Assembly (NCBI GenBank): GCA_902785755.1
Contig: CACZZO010000001.1
Coordinates: 124,001-188,000 of the forward strand
Length of the DNA: 64,000 bases
Direction: 5' to 3'
From: an uncultured Bacteroidia bacterium
Lineage (GTDB): Bacteria > Bacteroidota > Bacteroidia > Bacteroidales > F082
Shown here: positions 49,587 to 58,816 of the stretch, piece after piece
Layout: every line of letters starts with the position of its first letter
How positions within the stretch are numbered: position 1 is the stretch's first letter
The notes under the pieces: model-generated
The model's input: only the letters and a program-made list of their open reading frames with translations
What the model was told of the DNA's origin: nothing
Database searches by the model: none
Program-made: the position numbers and the translations under genes

Positions 49587-51455
49587 ATGAATAAACGAAT
49601 CATTTTGTTTTTGATGCTATGCCCGTTGTGGCTCTGGGCGCAAGACGACCCCAAATTGACCGTTTCCACCAAGAAGCAAGTCGTTGTGGGCGAGCGTTTT
49701 CAGGTGGTGTTTGAGGCCAACGCCGAGGGCAAGAATTTCCAAGCCCCTTCGTTTGAGGGCTTTACCGTGGTGGGCGGCCCGTTCACCTCGTCGAGTTCGA
49801 GTTTCTCGATGGTCAACGGCTCGATGTCGCACACGGTCAGGTGTACATACACCTTCGCTTTGCAGGCCTATCAGGAGGGCACTTTCCATGTCGGATCCGC
49901 CACTTTGACCGTGAAGGGCAAAAAGGTCAGCAGCGAGCCTCTCGACATTAAAGTCATCCCCGATGATGGCAGCCATGCAGCGCCTTCGGGCGGAGGTTCG
50001 TCTTCGGGTCAAGGACAGTCGCAGCAGAACACAAGCGACCCACAAGTCAGCGGCAAGGATTTGTTTATCAGAGTGATACCTTCAAAAAAGTCGGCCTATG
50101 TCGGCGAGCAAGTCGTTTTGACCTATAAGCTTTACACCAAAGTTCCCGTTTCGTCGCTTTCGGTGGAGCGGATGCCGTCTTACGCTGGTTTCTGGACCAA
50201 GGACATCACCGACAACAACGGCGGCTCGTTGCGCCAAACTACTGAATACATCAACGGTATTGAGTACACAGCGGCTGAGATTCAGAAGATTGTGGTCGTT
50301 CCGCAACGCTCGGGAACCCTTCCCATCGACCCGATGATTATCGAGTGCATCGCGCAAATCAGGACGGAAAGCAACCGCCAGCGCAGCATGGACCCGTTTG
50401 AGGCGTTCTTCAACGACCCCTTCTTCAACCGCAACATTGCCAATGTGAGGAAGGAACTCACCTCGCAGACTCTCAATTTGGAGGTGAAAAGTCTGCCCGA
50501 AAATGGCAAGCCTGCATCGTTTGCAGGTGCCGTGGGCAACTTCAACTTCAAATCGGAAATCGACAAGACCGAACTGAGCACCAACGAGGCTTTCACCTTG
50601 ACTTTGACCGTTTCAGGCACGGGCAATGTGGAACTTTTGCAGATGCCTACGCCAGTCTTCCCGCCTGATTTTGAGGTGTATGACCCAAAAATCACGATGA
50701 ATGTGAACAACAATGCAAACGGCCTTTCGGGAACGAAAAAGGCTGAATATTTGGTGATTCCGCGCAGGGCGGGCAATTTCACCGTACCTGCCGTGGAGTT
50801 CTCGTATTTCGACCCTTCGAAAGACACTTACCAAACGTTATCGTCGCAGCCTTACGAAATCAAGGTGGAGAAAGGCAAGGGTGGCGACGAAGGCAGTAGC
50901 GGTGGCATCTATGCCTCCAACCAAGAGGGCATCAAGTATTTGGGCAGCGACATCCGCCACATTATGACGGGCAACACGCACCTGAAGCCCATGCACACGG
51001 TGTTTTTCGGCTCGGCGGCTTATTTTGTTGTGCTCCTCGTACTATTGGTGCTGTTCGTCATTTTGCTGTTCGTGCTGAAGAAACGCGAGCAATTGAGCCA
51101 AGACACGGCAGCCAACCGCAACCGCAAGGCCGACAAGGTGGCGCGTGGCCGACTGAAGAGTGCCGCGCAATTCCTGAAGGCCAAAGACCAAGACAAGTTC
51201 TATGTGGAAATGTCGCAGGCCTTGTGGGGCTATATCGCCGACAAGTTGGGCATCGAGCGTTCAAAACTGTCGATGGACACGGTGAACGAGACCATGAAAG
51301 CCAAGAATGTGCCCGACGAGTTGACACAACAGTTCATCGACACGCTCAACAGTTGCGAGTTCGCCCGATTCGCCCCCGGCAGTGCCGAGTCGAAGATGGA
51401 CGACCTCTATCAGCGCGGCATCGACGTGATTTCTAAAGCGGAAAAAGTTTTGTAA
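49587..51455 (+). CDS. batD: BatD, large periplasmic beta-domain membrane protein
   Basis: This 622-residue protein has a signal peptide (MNKRIILFLMLCPLWLWAQ) and tandem Ig-like beta domains (VSTKKQVVVGERFQVVFEA, IRVIPSKKSAYVGEQVVLTY, IDKTELSTNEAFTLTLTVSG). One transmembrane helix follows (~residues 485-515, VVLLVLLVLFVILLF), then a cytoplasmic helical domain with AQFLKAKDQDKFYVEMSQAL. This is the BatD layout. The start follows the internal promoter; an upstream GTG/ATG frame overlaps it. The protein probably bridges the periplasmic TPR protein BatC and the membrane VWA proteins. Confidence 0.93.
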   Translation: MNKRIILFLMLCPLWLWAQDDPKLTVSTKKQVVVGERFQVVFEANAEGKNFQAPSFEGFTVVGGPFTSSSSSFSMVNGSMSHTVRCTYTFALQAYQEGTFHVGSATLTVKGKKVSSEPLDIKVIPDDGSHAAPSGGGSSSGQGQSQQNTSDPQVSGKDLFIRVIPSKKSAYVGEQVVLTYKLYTKVPVSSLSVERMPSYAGFWTKDITDNNGGSLRQTTEYINGIEYTAAEIQKIVVVPQRSGTLPIDPMIIECIAQIRTESNRQRSMDPFEAFFNDPFFNRNIANVRKELTSQTLNLEVKSLPENGKPASFAGAVGNFNFKSEIDKTELSTNEAFTLTLTVSGTGNVELLQMPTPVFPPDFEVYDPKITMNVNNNANGLSGTKKAEYLVIPRRAGNFTVPAVEFSYFDPSKDTYQTLSSQPYEIKVEKGKGGDEGSSGGIYASNQEGIKYLGSDIRHIMTGNTHLKPMHTVFFGSAAYFVVLLVLLVLFVILLFVLKKREQLSQDTAANRNRKADKVARGRLKSAAQFLKAKDQDKFYVEMSQALWGYIADKLGIERSKLSMDTVNETMKAKNVPDELTQQFIDTLNSCEFARFAPGSAESKMDDLYQRGIDVISKAEKVL

Positions 51456-51474
51456 AATGGAAAGGAAAACAACA

Positions 51475-52239
51475 ATGAAACGATACACCTTATTAATATG
51501 TCTTTTCGCCGTGATGAGTTTGGGTAGAGTTTGTGCCCAAGAAAACAGCGAAGAATGGTTCAATCAGGCCAATGCCGCCTACAACGCAGGCAATTACGAA
51601 TCGGCTATGACGCTCTATGAACAGATTCTGGCTTCCGAGGTGGAATCGGTGCCGCTCTATTTCAACATGGGCAACACCTATTACAAGATGCGCGAGTATC
51701 CGATGGCCATCTATTATTACGAAAAAGCCCTGAAACTCGACCCCTCAAATGAGGAGGTGCAAACCAACCTTGCCATAGCGAATCAGGCCATTGTTGACAA
51801 GATTGAGCCTGTGCCTCAGTCGTTTATCGTCAGGGGATGGCAAAATGCAAGGGCATCGCTTTCGGGCGACCAATGGGCGTGGTGTTCCATCGCGGCTTTC
51901 GCCTTGTTGCTCTTCGCTTTGTTCCTTTTCTTGCGCTCGCGCAGGATGGGGCTGAGGAAGTTGGGCTTCTTCGCGGGCCTTGTTTTCCTGTTGGTTTTCG
52001 GCCTGTCGGTGGTCTTTGCCATGCAATTGAAGCAAGCCTCTGAAAATCAAGACCAAGCCATCATCATGTCCCCGACTGTGACCGTGAAAAGTACGCCGAA
52101 TGAAATCAGCGTCGATTTGTTTGTGCTGCACGAAGGCACCAAAGTCGACATTCTTGAAACCAATGAGGGATGGAGCAAAATCAGGATTGCAAATGGTAGT
52201 GTCGGATGGCTTCAAGCCGATTTCATGCGCCCTTTTTGA
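51475..52239 (+). CDS. batE: BatE, TPR/membrane protein with SH3-like end
   Basis: This 254-residue protein has a signal sequence (KRYTLLICLFAVMSLGRVCAQ) and two TPRs (WFNQANAAYNAGNYESAMTL; YFNMGNTYYKMREYPMAIYY). Two transmembrane helices follow (FALLLFALFLFL; FFAGLVFLLVFGLSVVFAM), then a C-terminal bacterial SH3-like domain (VTVKSTPNEISVDLFVLHEG, ending VGWLQADFMRPF). It is the last Bat gene, starting 19 bases after batD. The start is the internal ATG with an AAAGGA site; another ATG lies six codons upstream. Confidence 0.92.
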   Translation: MKRYTLLICLFAVMSLGRVCAQENSEEWFNQANAAYNAGNYESAMTLYEQILASEVESVPLYFNMGNTYYKMREYPMAIYYYEKALKLDPSNEEVQTNLAIANQAIVDKIEPVPQSFIVRGWQNARASLSGDQWAWCSIAAFALLLFALFLFLRSRRMGLRKLGFFAGLVFLLVFGLSVVFAMQLKQASENQDQAIIMSPTVTVKSTPNEISVDLFVLHEGTKVDILETNEGWSKIRIANGSVGWLQADFMRPF

Positions 52240-52298
52240 CGCTTAAACAGACCAAATTGCCATTTTTTTTGAGAAAAAATGATTTTTTTTTCGACTTT

Positions 52299-52332
52299 TT
52301 GTAATACCTTTCAGATAAAGTCCTATATTTGC
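52299..52332 (+). promoter_or_regulatory. Promoter for the 978-residue T9SS gene
   Basis: TTG, 22 bases, TATATTTGC. It leaves an A+T-rich leader of ~75 bases. The remainder of the 170-base gap shows only poly-T tracts. Confidence 0.6.
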
Positions 52333-52411
52333 AGACCATATCTTTGGTAAAATAGAATAATAATCAAAACGAAAACGCTTATCAAACAGATAGTTAATTA
52401 AATTTCGTGAT

Positions 52412-55348
52412 ATGAAAAAGAGATTTTTACCTTTCATGATGGCAGTTTTGGTCCTCGGCCAGTTCGCCATCGCTGACAACGGCGGTCACTATGTGCCGCG
52501 CACGCAATCTACTATGAACGCGGAGAACTTCATGGGAAGCCTTCGCGCCAACCAAAACACGGGCTTGATTGACCCCGCCGACATGTTCAGGGCAATGCAG
52601 GCCTCGGCAACGAGAAATGCGGCTGACGATCCACTGTATTGGATTAGCATGGGTCCCGACAACATGGGCGGTCAGACCACAGCCATTCTGTATGACAACA
52701 CTCCCAATGCACAAGGCAATCCTAACGGTGTGGTTTACATCGGCTCGATGGGTGGTGGTGTCTACAAAACCTACAACTACGGTGTGACGTGGCACCAAGT
52801 TGGCAATCAAGACCTGCTGGTCAGTTGCATGGCCCAGGATGCCAACGGCTTGATTTATGTCGGCACAGGTGATGGTGGCTCTGCCGCTACCTACAACGGC
52901 CTCAACCAGCAGAATTATGACAACAGCTTCATTGGCACTGGCGTTTGGACCATTGATGCCCGAAACAATGATGCCATGACCCAAGTGGTGGCTCCTACGG
53001 CTGACGAATGGCTTTTCGTCAACGACATGGCTGTTGCAGGCAACATCGTTTTGGCTGCCACCAATGAGGGCTTGAAGTATTCCTCCAACAAGGGTCAGAC
53101 CTGGCAAATGGCCATCGAAGGCAAAGCTGGCGAAGTGAAGGTCTCAAAAGACAACACTATCGTTGCCGCTGTTGACGGTCAGCTTTATGTTGGCACCGAT
53201 GTCAACAATATGGTTTGCCATTCGGGCACGGGCACCAATCTTCAGGGCGACACCCTGCTTCCCAAGGCCAACGAAATCCTTGACATCGCCATTGCCACGG
53301 TCCTTGACAGCGTAACCAATACAACGCACAATGTCGTCTATGCCGCTTGCATCAATTCCGACGGCAACCACGCTGGTGTCTATGTTTCCGAAAACGGCGG
53401 TGCCAATTGGTCTGTTGCCTTCCCGTCTGTGACCAACAACCAAGGCCATTCCTTGTATGGTGGCTATGGACTCAACAACCACGGCCTCGTAATCAACCCG
53501 CAAAACCCTGGCATTGTTTATGTTTTGGGCTATTACATTTGGACATTGGCCAAACCTACAGACGGCGGTTATTACATTGCCCAACAACTCAATCCTGACA
53601 CTTACTATAATTCGACTGTTTACATCCATGTCGGTTTGCATACTATGGTTTTCAACCCCAACAATTCTCAAGAGTTTTATGTGGGTACCGATGGTGGTGT
53701 CTACAAATTTGGTCCAACAACAGGCGGATATTACGGTTTCTTGAACTGCAACAGGAATTATGTCACCTCCCGTATGTTCAATGTGGCTTTCGGTGGTAAG
53801 GATACCCGCGTTTTGGCCGCTGGCCTCGACCACGGTTCTGTGCTGATTGAAGGCGACGAAAACTCCAACACTTTAGGCTATGGCATTTGGGTCAATCCAA
53901 CCATTAATAATAGCGGTTCACCTATTAATTCTGGTTTTGGATACAATATGGGTATGTTTGGTGATGATGGTCATGCAGGGTCTTGTGCTATTTCCATGAT
54001 TAATCCCAACACCTTCTTCGTTACCTATAAAAATGGTGGTTTGGCACGTTCCAATACCGCTGGTCAGGACTGGGTTTCAACCAACTTCACTTCTGCCCTC
54101 TCCATCAGCACTTCGACCTTCCGTTTGCCCATCCTGCTCCATGAGAACTATAATGATGCTCTGAATCCTCAAACAGTTTGGTATAAGACCGAAGAAGCTC
54201 AGCCGAGCGGTGCCACTGTGCAAGTGATGAGTAACAACAACTTCCCGTTCAACTACACATTGACGGCTCCTATGGCCGCTGGCGACTCCATCGAGATCCA
54301 AGACCCCGTTTCGGCCAAGTTCTTTGTTTCCTTCACCGATGCCCTCTACATGACGCGCACTCCGCTCCAGTTTGCTGTTGAAGCCAAATGGTATAAGATT
54401 GCTGACAAGGCTCACGCCGGTTTCATTGGCGAGCCTCTTAGCATGGGCATTTCCGCCGACGGCAATAATATGTTTGTCGGTATGAAGAGCGGCAGATTCT
54501 TCCGTGTTTCCAACATCAACTCTGTTGTTGACGACAACACAGGCACCATCACCGACTCTCTCTTTGCCGTGACCAACACCGAACTCTTCCTGCCTGTCAC
54601 TGGCCAGTGCATTACTTCGGTGAGCGTCGACCCGCGCGACAATAATAAGGTGATTGTCACTTGCGGTAACTATGGCAACGATGACTATGTGTTCTATTCC
54701 ACCAATGCCATGTCGGACGAACCCACCTTCGTTTCGAAGCAAGGCAACCTGCCCAAGATGCCGATCTATTCTTCCGTGATTGAAATGGAAACGGGTGATG
54801 TGATTCTCGGTACTGAGCGTGGTATTTACAGAACCAAGAATATCGCTAATGCCACTTGGACTGCTGACTCCCACATGTTGGGTGAAGTGCCGGTCATGGA
54901 GCTGAAGCAACAACTTCTCTATCATGGTGACGAGCAAACCGTCAATGTTACAGAAGAAGGCGAATTTGTGACCATCTATCCTGGTGTCCACAATACGGGT
55001 ATCATCTATGCCGCCACCTACGGCAGAGGCGTGTTCCGTTGCGAAAACTATAAGCAACACAGTGGAGCCAGCGTTCCTGAGACTCCAGTGGCTTCGGTCA
55101 ATGTTGCCATGTATCCTAACCCGGTCAGCAGTCAGGCCACCCTCAGCTTCGACCTCAAAGAAAACGCCAATGTCAGCTATCAAGTGTTCGACCTGAATGG
55201 CCGTATGGTGATGAGCCAGAACGTTGGCCGCATGGCTGAAGGTTCGCATCAAATCAGCCTGAATGTCGAAAGCCTCACCGCAGGTTCTTACATCTTGCGT
55301 CTCAACCAAGGTGCCAACAACGCTTGCGTGAAGTTCTTGGTTTATTAA
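52412..55348 (+). CDS. T9SS-secreted beta-propeller protein (BNR/sortilin-like)
   Basis: This 978-residue protein has a signal peptide (MKKRFLPFMMAVLVLGQFAIA). Repeated propeller-type blades follow (GGGVYKTYNYGVTWHQVGNQ, YSSNKGQTWQMAIEG, GVYVSENGGANWSVAF), each with the S/N-x-G-x-T/N-W aspartate-box pattern found in sialidase and VPS10 folds. The C-terminal ~85 residues are a type A sorting domain (VAMYPNPVSSQATLSFDL, ending YILRLNQGANNACVKFLVY). No sialidase catalytic arginine triad could be assigned, so it is more likely an adhesin or binding protein. A terminator follows. Confidence 0.85.
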   Translation: MKKRFLPFMMAVLVLGQFAIADNGGHYVPRTQSTMNAENFMGSLRANQNTGLIDPADMFRAMQASATRNAADDPLYWISMGPDNMGGQTTAILYDNTPNAQGNPNGVVYIGSMGGGVYKTYNYGVTWHQVGNQDLLVSCMAQDANGLIYVGTGDGGSAATYNGLNQQNYDNSFIGTGVWTIDARNNDAMTQVVAPTADEWLFVNDMAVAGNIVLAATNEGLKYSSNKGQTWQMAIEGKAGEVKVSKDNTIVAAVDGQLYVGTDVNNMVCHSGTGTNLQGDTLLPKANEILDIAIATVLDSVTNTTHNVVYAACINSDGNHAGVYVSENGGANWSVAFPSVTNNQGHSLYGGYGLNNHGLVINPQNPGIVYVLGYYIWTLAKPTDGGYYIAQQLNPDTYYNSTVYIHVGLHTMVFNPNNSQEFYVGTDGGVYKFGPTTGGYYGFLNCNRNYVTSRMFNVAFGGKDTRVLAAGLDHGSVLIEGDENSNTLGYGIWVNPTINNSGSPINSGFGYNMGMFGDDGHAGSCAISMINPNTFFVTYKNGGLARSNTAGQDWVSTNFTSALSISTSTFRLPILLHENYNDALNPQTVWYKTEEAQPSGATVQVMSNNNFPFNYTLTAPMAAGDSIEIQDPVSAKFFVSFTDALYMTRTPLQFAVEAKWYKIADKAHAGFIGEPLSMGISADGNNMFVGMKSGRFFRVSNINSVVDDNTGTITDSLFAVTNTELFLPVTGQCITSVSVDPRDNNKVIVTCGNYGNDDYVFYSTNAMSDEPTFVSKQGNLPKMPIYSSVIEMETGDVILGTERGIYRTKNIANATWTADSHMLGEVPVMELKQQLLYHGDEQTVNVTEEGEFVTIYPGVHNTGIIYAATYGRGVFRCENYKQHSGASVPETPVASVNVAMYPNPVSSQATLSFDLKENANVSYQVFDLNGRMVMSQNVGRMAEGSHQISLNVESLTAGSYILRLNQGANNACVKFLVY

Positions 55349-55400
55349 GGTGTTTTTGTCGATGGAGTGACAACCGTTTCTCCATGACGTAAAAAAAGGG

Positions 55401-55436
55401 AAGACAATCTGCAAAGGTTGTCTTTCTTTTTGTATT
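55401..55436 (+). terminator. Terminator after the propeller protein
   Basis: The 7-bp stem AAGACAA/TTGTCTT is followed by TCTTTTTG. It overlaps the next promoter. Confidence 0.7.
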
Positions 55437-55441
55437 TTTGC
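55433..55441 (+). promoter_or_regulatory. Promoter -7 element for the carboxylase gene
   Basis: TATTTTTGC lies 18 bases before the chosen ATG, directly after the previous terminator. Confidence 0.65.
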
Positions 55442-55458
55442 GGTATCATTATGGCTCT

Positions 55459-57453
55459 ATGAACAGTAAACGAATCAATAAAGTCCTGATTGCCAACCGT
55501 GGCGAAATTGCGGTCCGAATCATTAAGACCTTGCGCAAGCTGCATATTGCATCGGTCGCAGTCTTTGCTGACAACGACGCAAATGCCTTGCATCGGCGCA
55601 TGGCCGACGAAGCATGTCCGTTGGGTGGAGGCGCATTGAAGGACACCTATCTTAATGTAAGAAAAATCATTGATGCAGCCTTGGATGCTGGTGTTGATGC
55701 CATCCATCCTGGCTATGGTTTCCTTTCCGAAAGCCCTGAATTGGCCGAAGCCTGCGAAGCCAACAACTTGATTTTCATTGGCCCTAACGCTGAGGTCATG
55801 CGCCTGATGGGCAACAAGATAGCAGCACGGAAAATTGCTGTCAAGCACGGTATTCCCGTTACTTTCGGCATGATGGGCAGCCATGAGGAGATTTTGGAAC
55901 AAGCCGACACGCTTCCTTATCCTATATTAATAAAGGCGGCAGCAGGTGGCGGTGGCAAGGGAATGCACATCGTTTGGGAAAAAAGCGAATTGAAAAACGA
56001 GATGGAACGCGCTTCACGTGAGGCGGAAAAATATTTCGGTGATGGTACCGTTTTTGTCGAGCAATACATTGAAAATCCGCGACATATAGAGGTACAAATC
56101 CTCGCTGACCATTTCGGCAATGTCATCCATTTGCACGAGCGCGAATGTACCATACAACGGCGTTACCAGAAAATCATTGAGGAGTCTCCTTCGCCGACTT
56201 TGACGGACGAAAAGCGTCAACAATTATGTGATACGGCGGTTAAATTATGCAAGGCGATTCAATACCAAAACGCTGGTACTGTGGAGTTTTTGGTCGATAA
56301 GGACCTGAATTTCTACTTTTTGGAGATGAACACGCGCATTCAGGTGGAGCATCCCGTCACGGAATTGCGCACGGGAATCGACATCGTGGAGGAGCAAATT
56401 CGCATTGCTCGCGGTAAGGAGATGGGCTGGACGCAGGAATCCATACAGCCGCAAGGCCATGCCATTGAGTTGCGTATTTATGCTGAAAATCCTGAAAATG
56501 GTTTTCTGCCCACTCCCGGCAAGGTGACGGCCTATCATGAACCACAGGTGCGCGGTGCAAGGGTGGATAGTAGCATCGATGGAAGTTGCACGATTTCAGA
56601 GGCTTACGACCCAATGATTGCCAAACTGAGCTGTCATGCCAAAGACCGTCAAGCCGCCTTGGAAACAGCCCAACGCGCCTTGAAAGATTTCATCATACAA
56701 GGCCTAACCACTAACAAGGCCTATCTTTGGGAAGTGGTCAAAAATGCTGATTTTGTTGAAAACAAGATGGATACTGGTTTTTGCGCCTCGCATCAGGAAT
56801 CTTTGCTGAAAGCCTTGAGTGATAGTCGTAACAATTTGAATATCAATGATATTGCAGTATCGTTTCTGATGTTCGATTTCTGCAAGAAGCACATTGAGCA
56901 ACATCCTGAGAATGTTTGGGAGGAAATCGGCTATTGGCGTTATAATATGCAACTTATTGTGGATGTGGAAAGTAAGAAGATTCCTGTCCGCATTTTTGCC
57001 ACGGAATCAGGAAAAATCAAAGGCACTATTGACGGACATCCTTTTGCGGTGGAGTTTATCCAATATGACAACAAACAGTTGAAAATCATGCTGAATGGTC
57101 GCACAGAGACGGTCTATTGCTCTATCAATGACGAGCAGAAGACCATCGTCAATTTCCACGGCCTGAATTTTACTTGCTTCCGTACCGACCAACTAAACGA
57201 TACGACCGATTACGCTTGCAAGGAAACGGTGAACGACAAGTCGCGTTTGGTGTCGCCCATGCCTGGCAAAGTTGTGAAAATCAACGTAAAGGAAGGCGAT
57301 GAGGTGAAGGAAGGCTTGATAATGATGGTCGTGGAGGCGATGAAAATGGAGAACAACATTGTGGCCATTGGGAACGCCAAGGTGAAGAAAATCCTCGTTG
57401 CCGAAGGGCAGATGGTAGACAATAAAATGCAACTTTTAGAGTTGGAATCTTGA
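55459..57453 (+). CDS. Biotin carboxylase/biotin-carrier alpha subunit of an acyl-CoA carboxylase
   Basis: This ~664-residue subunit has the full acyl-CoA carboxylase alpha layout. The biotin-carboxylase N-domain is present (INKVLIANRGEIAVRIIKT), then ATP-grasp with the glycine loop KAAAGGGGKGMHIV. The catalytic segments EYIENPRHIEVQILAD and EMNTRIQVEHPVTE follow. A linker domain precedes the C-terminal biotinyl domain with VVEAMKMENN (Lys629 biotinylated). It resembles propionyl-CoA or methylcrotonyl-CoA carboxylase alpha; the beta subunit is not in view. The internal ATG is chosen because the longer frame would begin inside the promoter. The acyl-CoA dehydrogenase starts 27 bases later, suggesting a shared acyl-CoA or branched-chain degradation pathway. 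Confidence 0.92.
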   Translation: MNSKRINKVLIANRGEIAVRIIKTLRKLHIASVAVFADNDANALHRRMADEACPLGGGALKDTYLNVRKIIDAALDAGVDAIHPGYGFLSESPELAEACEANNLIFIGPNAEVMRLMGNKIAARKIAVKHGIPVTFGMMGSHEEILEQADTLPYPILIKAAAGGGGKGMHIVWEKSELKNEMERASREAEKYFGDGTVFVEQYIENPRHIEVQILADHFGNVIHLHERECTIQRRYQKIIEESPSPTLTDEKRQQLCDTAVKLCKAIQYQNAGTVEFLVDKDLNFYFLEMNTRIQVEHPVTELRTGIDIVEEQIRIARGKEMGWTQESIQPQGHAIELRIYAENPENGFLPTPGKVTAYHEPQVRGARVDSSIDGSCTISEAYDPMIAKLSCHAKDRQAALETAQRALKDFIIQGLTTNKAYLWEVVKNADFVENKMDTGFCASHQESLLKALSDSRNNLNINDIAVSFLMFDFCKKHIEQHPENVWEEIGYWRYNMQLIVDVESKKIPVRIFATESGKIKGTIDGHPFAVEFIQYDNKQLKIMLNGRTETVYCSINDEQKTIVNFHGLNFTCFRTDQLNDTTDYACKETVNDKSRLVSPMPGKVVKINVKEGDEVKEGLIMMVVEAMKMENNIVAIGNAKVKKILVAEGQMVDNKMQLLELES

Positions 57454-57480
57454 AATTAGAAATTTGAAATCCAGAAATAT

Positions 57481-58623
57481 ATGAACTTCGATTTGACAAA
57501 CGAACAAGAAGCCCTGCGCCAGCGTGTGCGCGACTTCGCCGAACAGGAAGTGAAACCCGTGGCTCGCCAAAACGATGAAGATCAGCATTTCGATGTCGGT
57601 CTGACGCTGAAAATGGCCGAACTTGGACTTTTGGGCATGACCGTCCCGAAGGAATATGGCGGCCAAGGGCTTGACAATCTGAGTTATATCATCGCCGTGG
57701 AGGAATTGGCCCGTGTGGACGGCTCCACTGCCGCCACCATCGCCGCCGATAATTCCTTGGGCATTGGTCCCATCAAGGATTACGGCACTGAGGAACAGAA
57801 ACGCAAGTATTTGCCGCAACTTTGCAAAGACCGTCTTTGGGGCTTCGGTTTGACGGAGGAAGATGCTGGCAGCGACTCGCGCGGCACCAAGACCACTGCA
57901 CAATATGACGGCACGCTGTGGCACCTCAACGGCTCCAAGATTTTCATCACCAATAGCGCGACTCCCATTTCTTTGGGAACGACGGTGCAAGCTATTTCTG
58001 GCGAAAAAGACAGCAAGCCTGAGTTTACAGCTCTGCTCGTTGAGAACAAGAAGGAAGGCTTCACGCAAACGCCCATGCACGACAAGATGATGTGGCGTGC
58101 TTCCAATACGGGCAAGTTGATTTTCAACGATGTACGCCTCAGCGATGACTGTATCCTTGGCAAGCCCGGCGAAGGTTCTCATATCATGCTGGCCACCCTC
58201 GATTCAGGCCGTTTGTCCATTGCCGCTATGGGTTTGGGCTGTGCGCAAGGTGCTTACGAGATGGCTTTGGCCTACTCGAAGAAACGTGTGCAGTTCGGCA
58301 AGCCCGTGTGCAAGTTCCAAGCCGTGGCCTTCAAACTCGCTGACATGGCTGTGAAGATTGAGGCTGCCAGAAATCTGCTTTATCACGCTTGCTGGCTCAA
58401 GGACCAACACCGTCCCTTCGGAAAAGAGGCTGCGATGGCGAAACTCTATTGCTCCGAGGTGGCTGCCGAAGTGTGCGACAACGCCGTTCAGGTGATGGGT
58501 GGCCACGGGCTGCTGAAAGAGTTCGACATGGAGCGTTTCTACCGCGACCAGCGCATCCTGCAAATCGGCGAGGGTACTTCCGAAATCCTCCGTCTGGTGA
58601 TATCAAGAGCCATTGGCTGCTGA
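57481..58623 (+). CDS. Acyl-CoA dehydrogenase
   Basis: This 380-residue FAD enzyme introduces a trans-2,3 double bond in an acyl-CoA. The three-domain pattern is present: N-terminal FDLTNEQEALRQRVRDFAEQ, the FAD-contact WGFGLTEEDAGSDSRGTKT, FITNSA in the beta domain, and the C-terminal helical domain with VQVMGGHGLLKEFDMERFYRDQ. The final GEGTSEILRL carries the conserved glutamate region. It closely resembles short/branched-chain and butyryl-CoA dehydrogenases. It follows the carboxylase subunit with no terminator between, so a two-gene operon is likely; a strong terminator closes it. Confidence 0.95.
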   Translation: MNFDLTNEQEALRQRVRDFAEQEVKPVARQNDEDQHFDVGLTLKMAELGLLGMTVPKEYGGQGLDNLSYIIAVEELARVDGSTAATIAADNSLGIGPIKDYGTEEQKRKYLPQLCKDRLWGFGLTEEDAGSDSRGTKTTAQYDGTLWHLNGSKIFITNSATPISLGTTVQAISGEKDSKPEFTALLVENKKEGFTQTPMHDKMMWRASNTGKLIFNDVRLSDDCILGKPGEGSHIMLATLDSGRLSIAAMGLGCAQGAYEMALAYSKKRVQFGKPVCKFQAVAFKLADMAVKIEAARNLLYHACWLKDQHRPFGKEAAMAKLYCSEVAAEVCDNAVQVMGGHGLLKEFDMERFYRDQRILQIGEGTSEILRLVISRAIGC

Positions 58624-58643
58624 TTTTCGGATGAGAAAACTGT

Positions 58644-58678
58644 AAATTCCGTCAGTTGACTGACGGAATTTTTGTTTT
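58644..58678 (+). terminator. Terminator after the acyl-CoA dehydrogenase gene
   Basis: A perfect 12-bp stem (AAATTCCGTCAG/CTGACGGAATTT) has a TTGA loop and is followed by a T-rich tail. Confidence 0.9.
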
Positions 58679-58751
58679 TTGCTTATTGGGAAGGAAGTTT
58701 GTACCACTCAATAAATAAAAAGAATTACGCGGAGTATATCTGACTTTTGCC

Positions 58752-58760
58752 TATCTTTGC
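58752..58760 (+). promoter_or_regulatory. Promoter -7 element for the M49-like peptidase
   Basis: TATCTTTGC lies 57 bases before the ATG in a 140-base gap that otherwise holds only A+T-rich sequence. Confidence 0.6.
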
Positions 58761-58816
58761 GGCTCTATCTCACTTCAATTATGAATCTTCAATCTTAAGT
58801 TTTAAATTATACAAAA

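Noticed and set aside
54077..55414. A 445-codon minus-strand frame opposite the propeller T9SS gene
   Set aside because: It is antisense to a clear signal-peptide and sorting-domain protein; no domain is recognisable in it.
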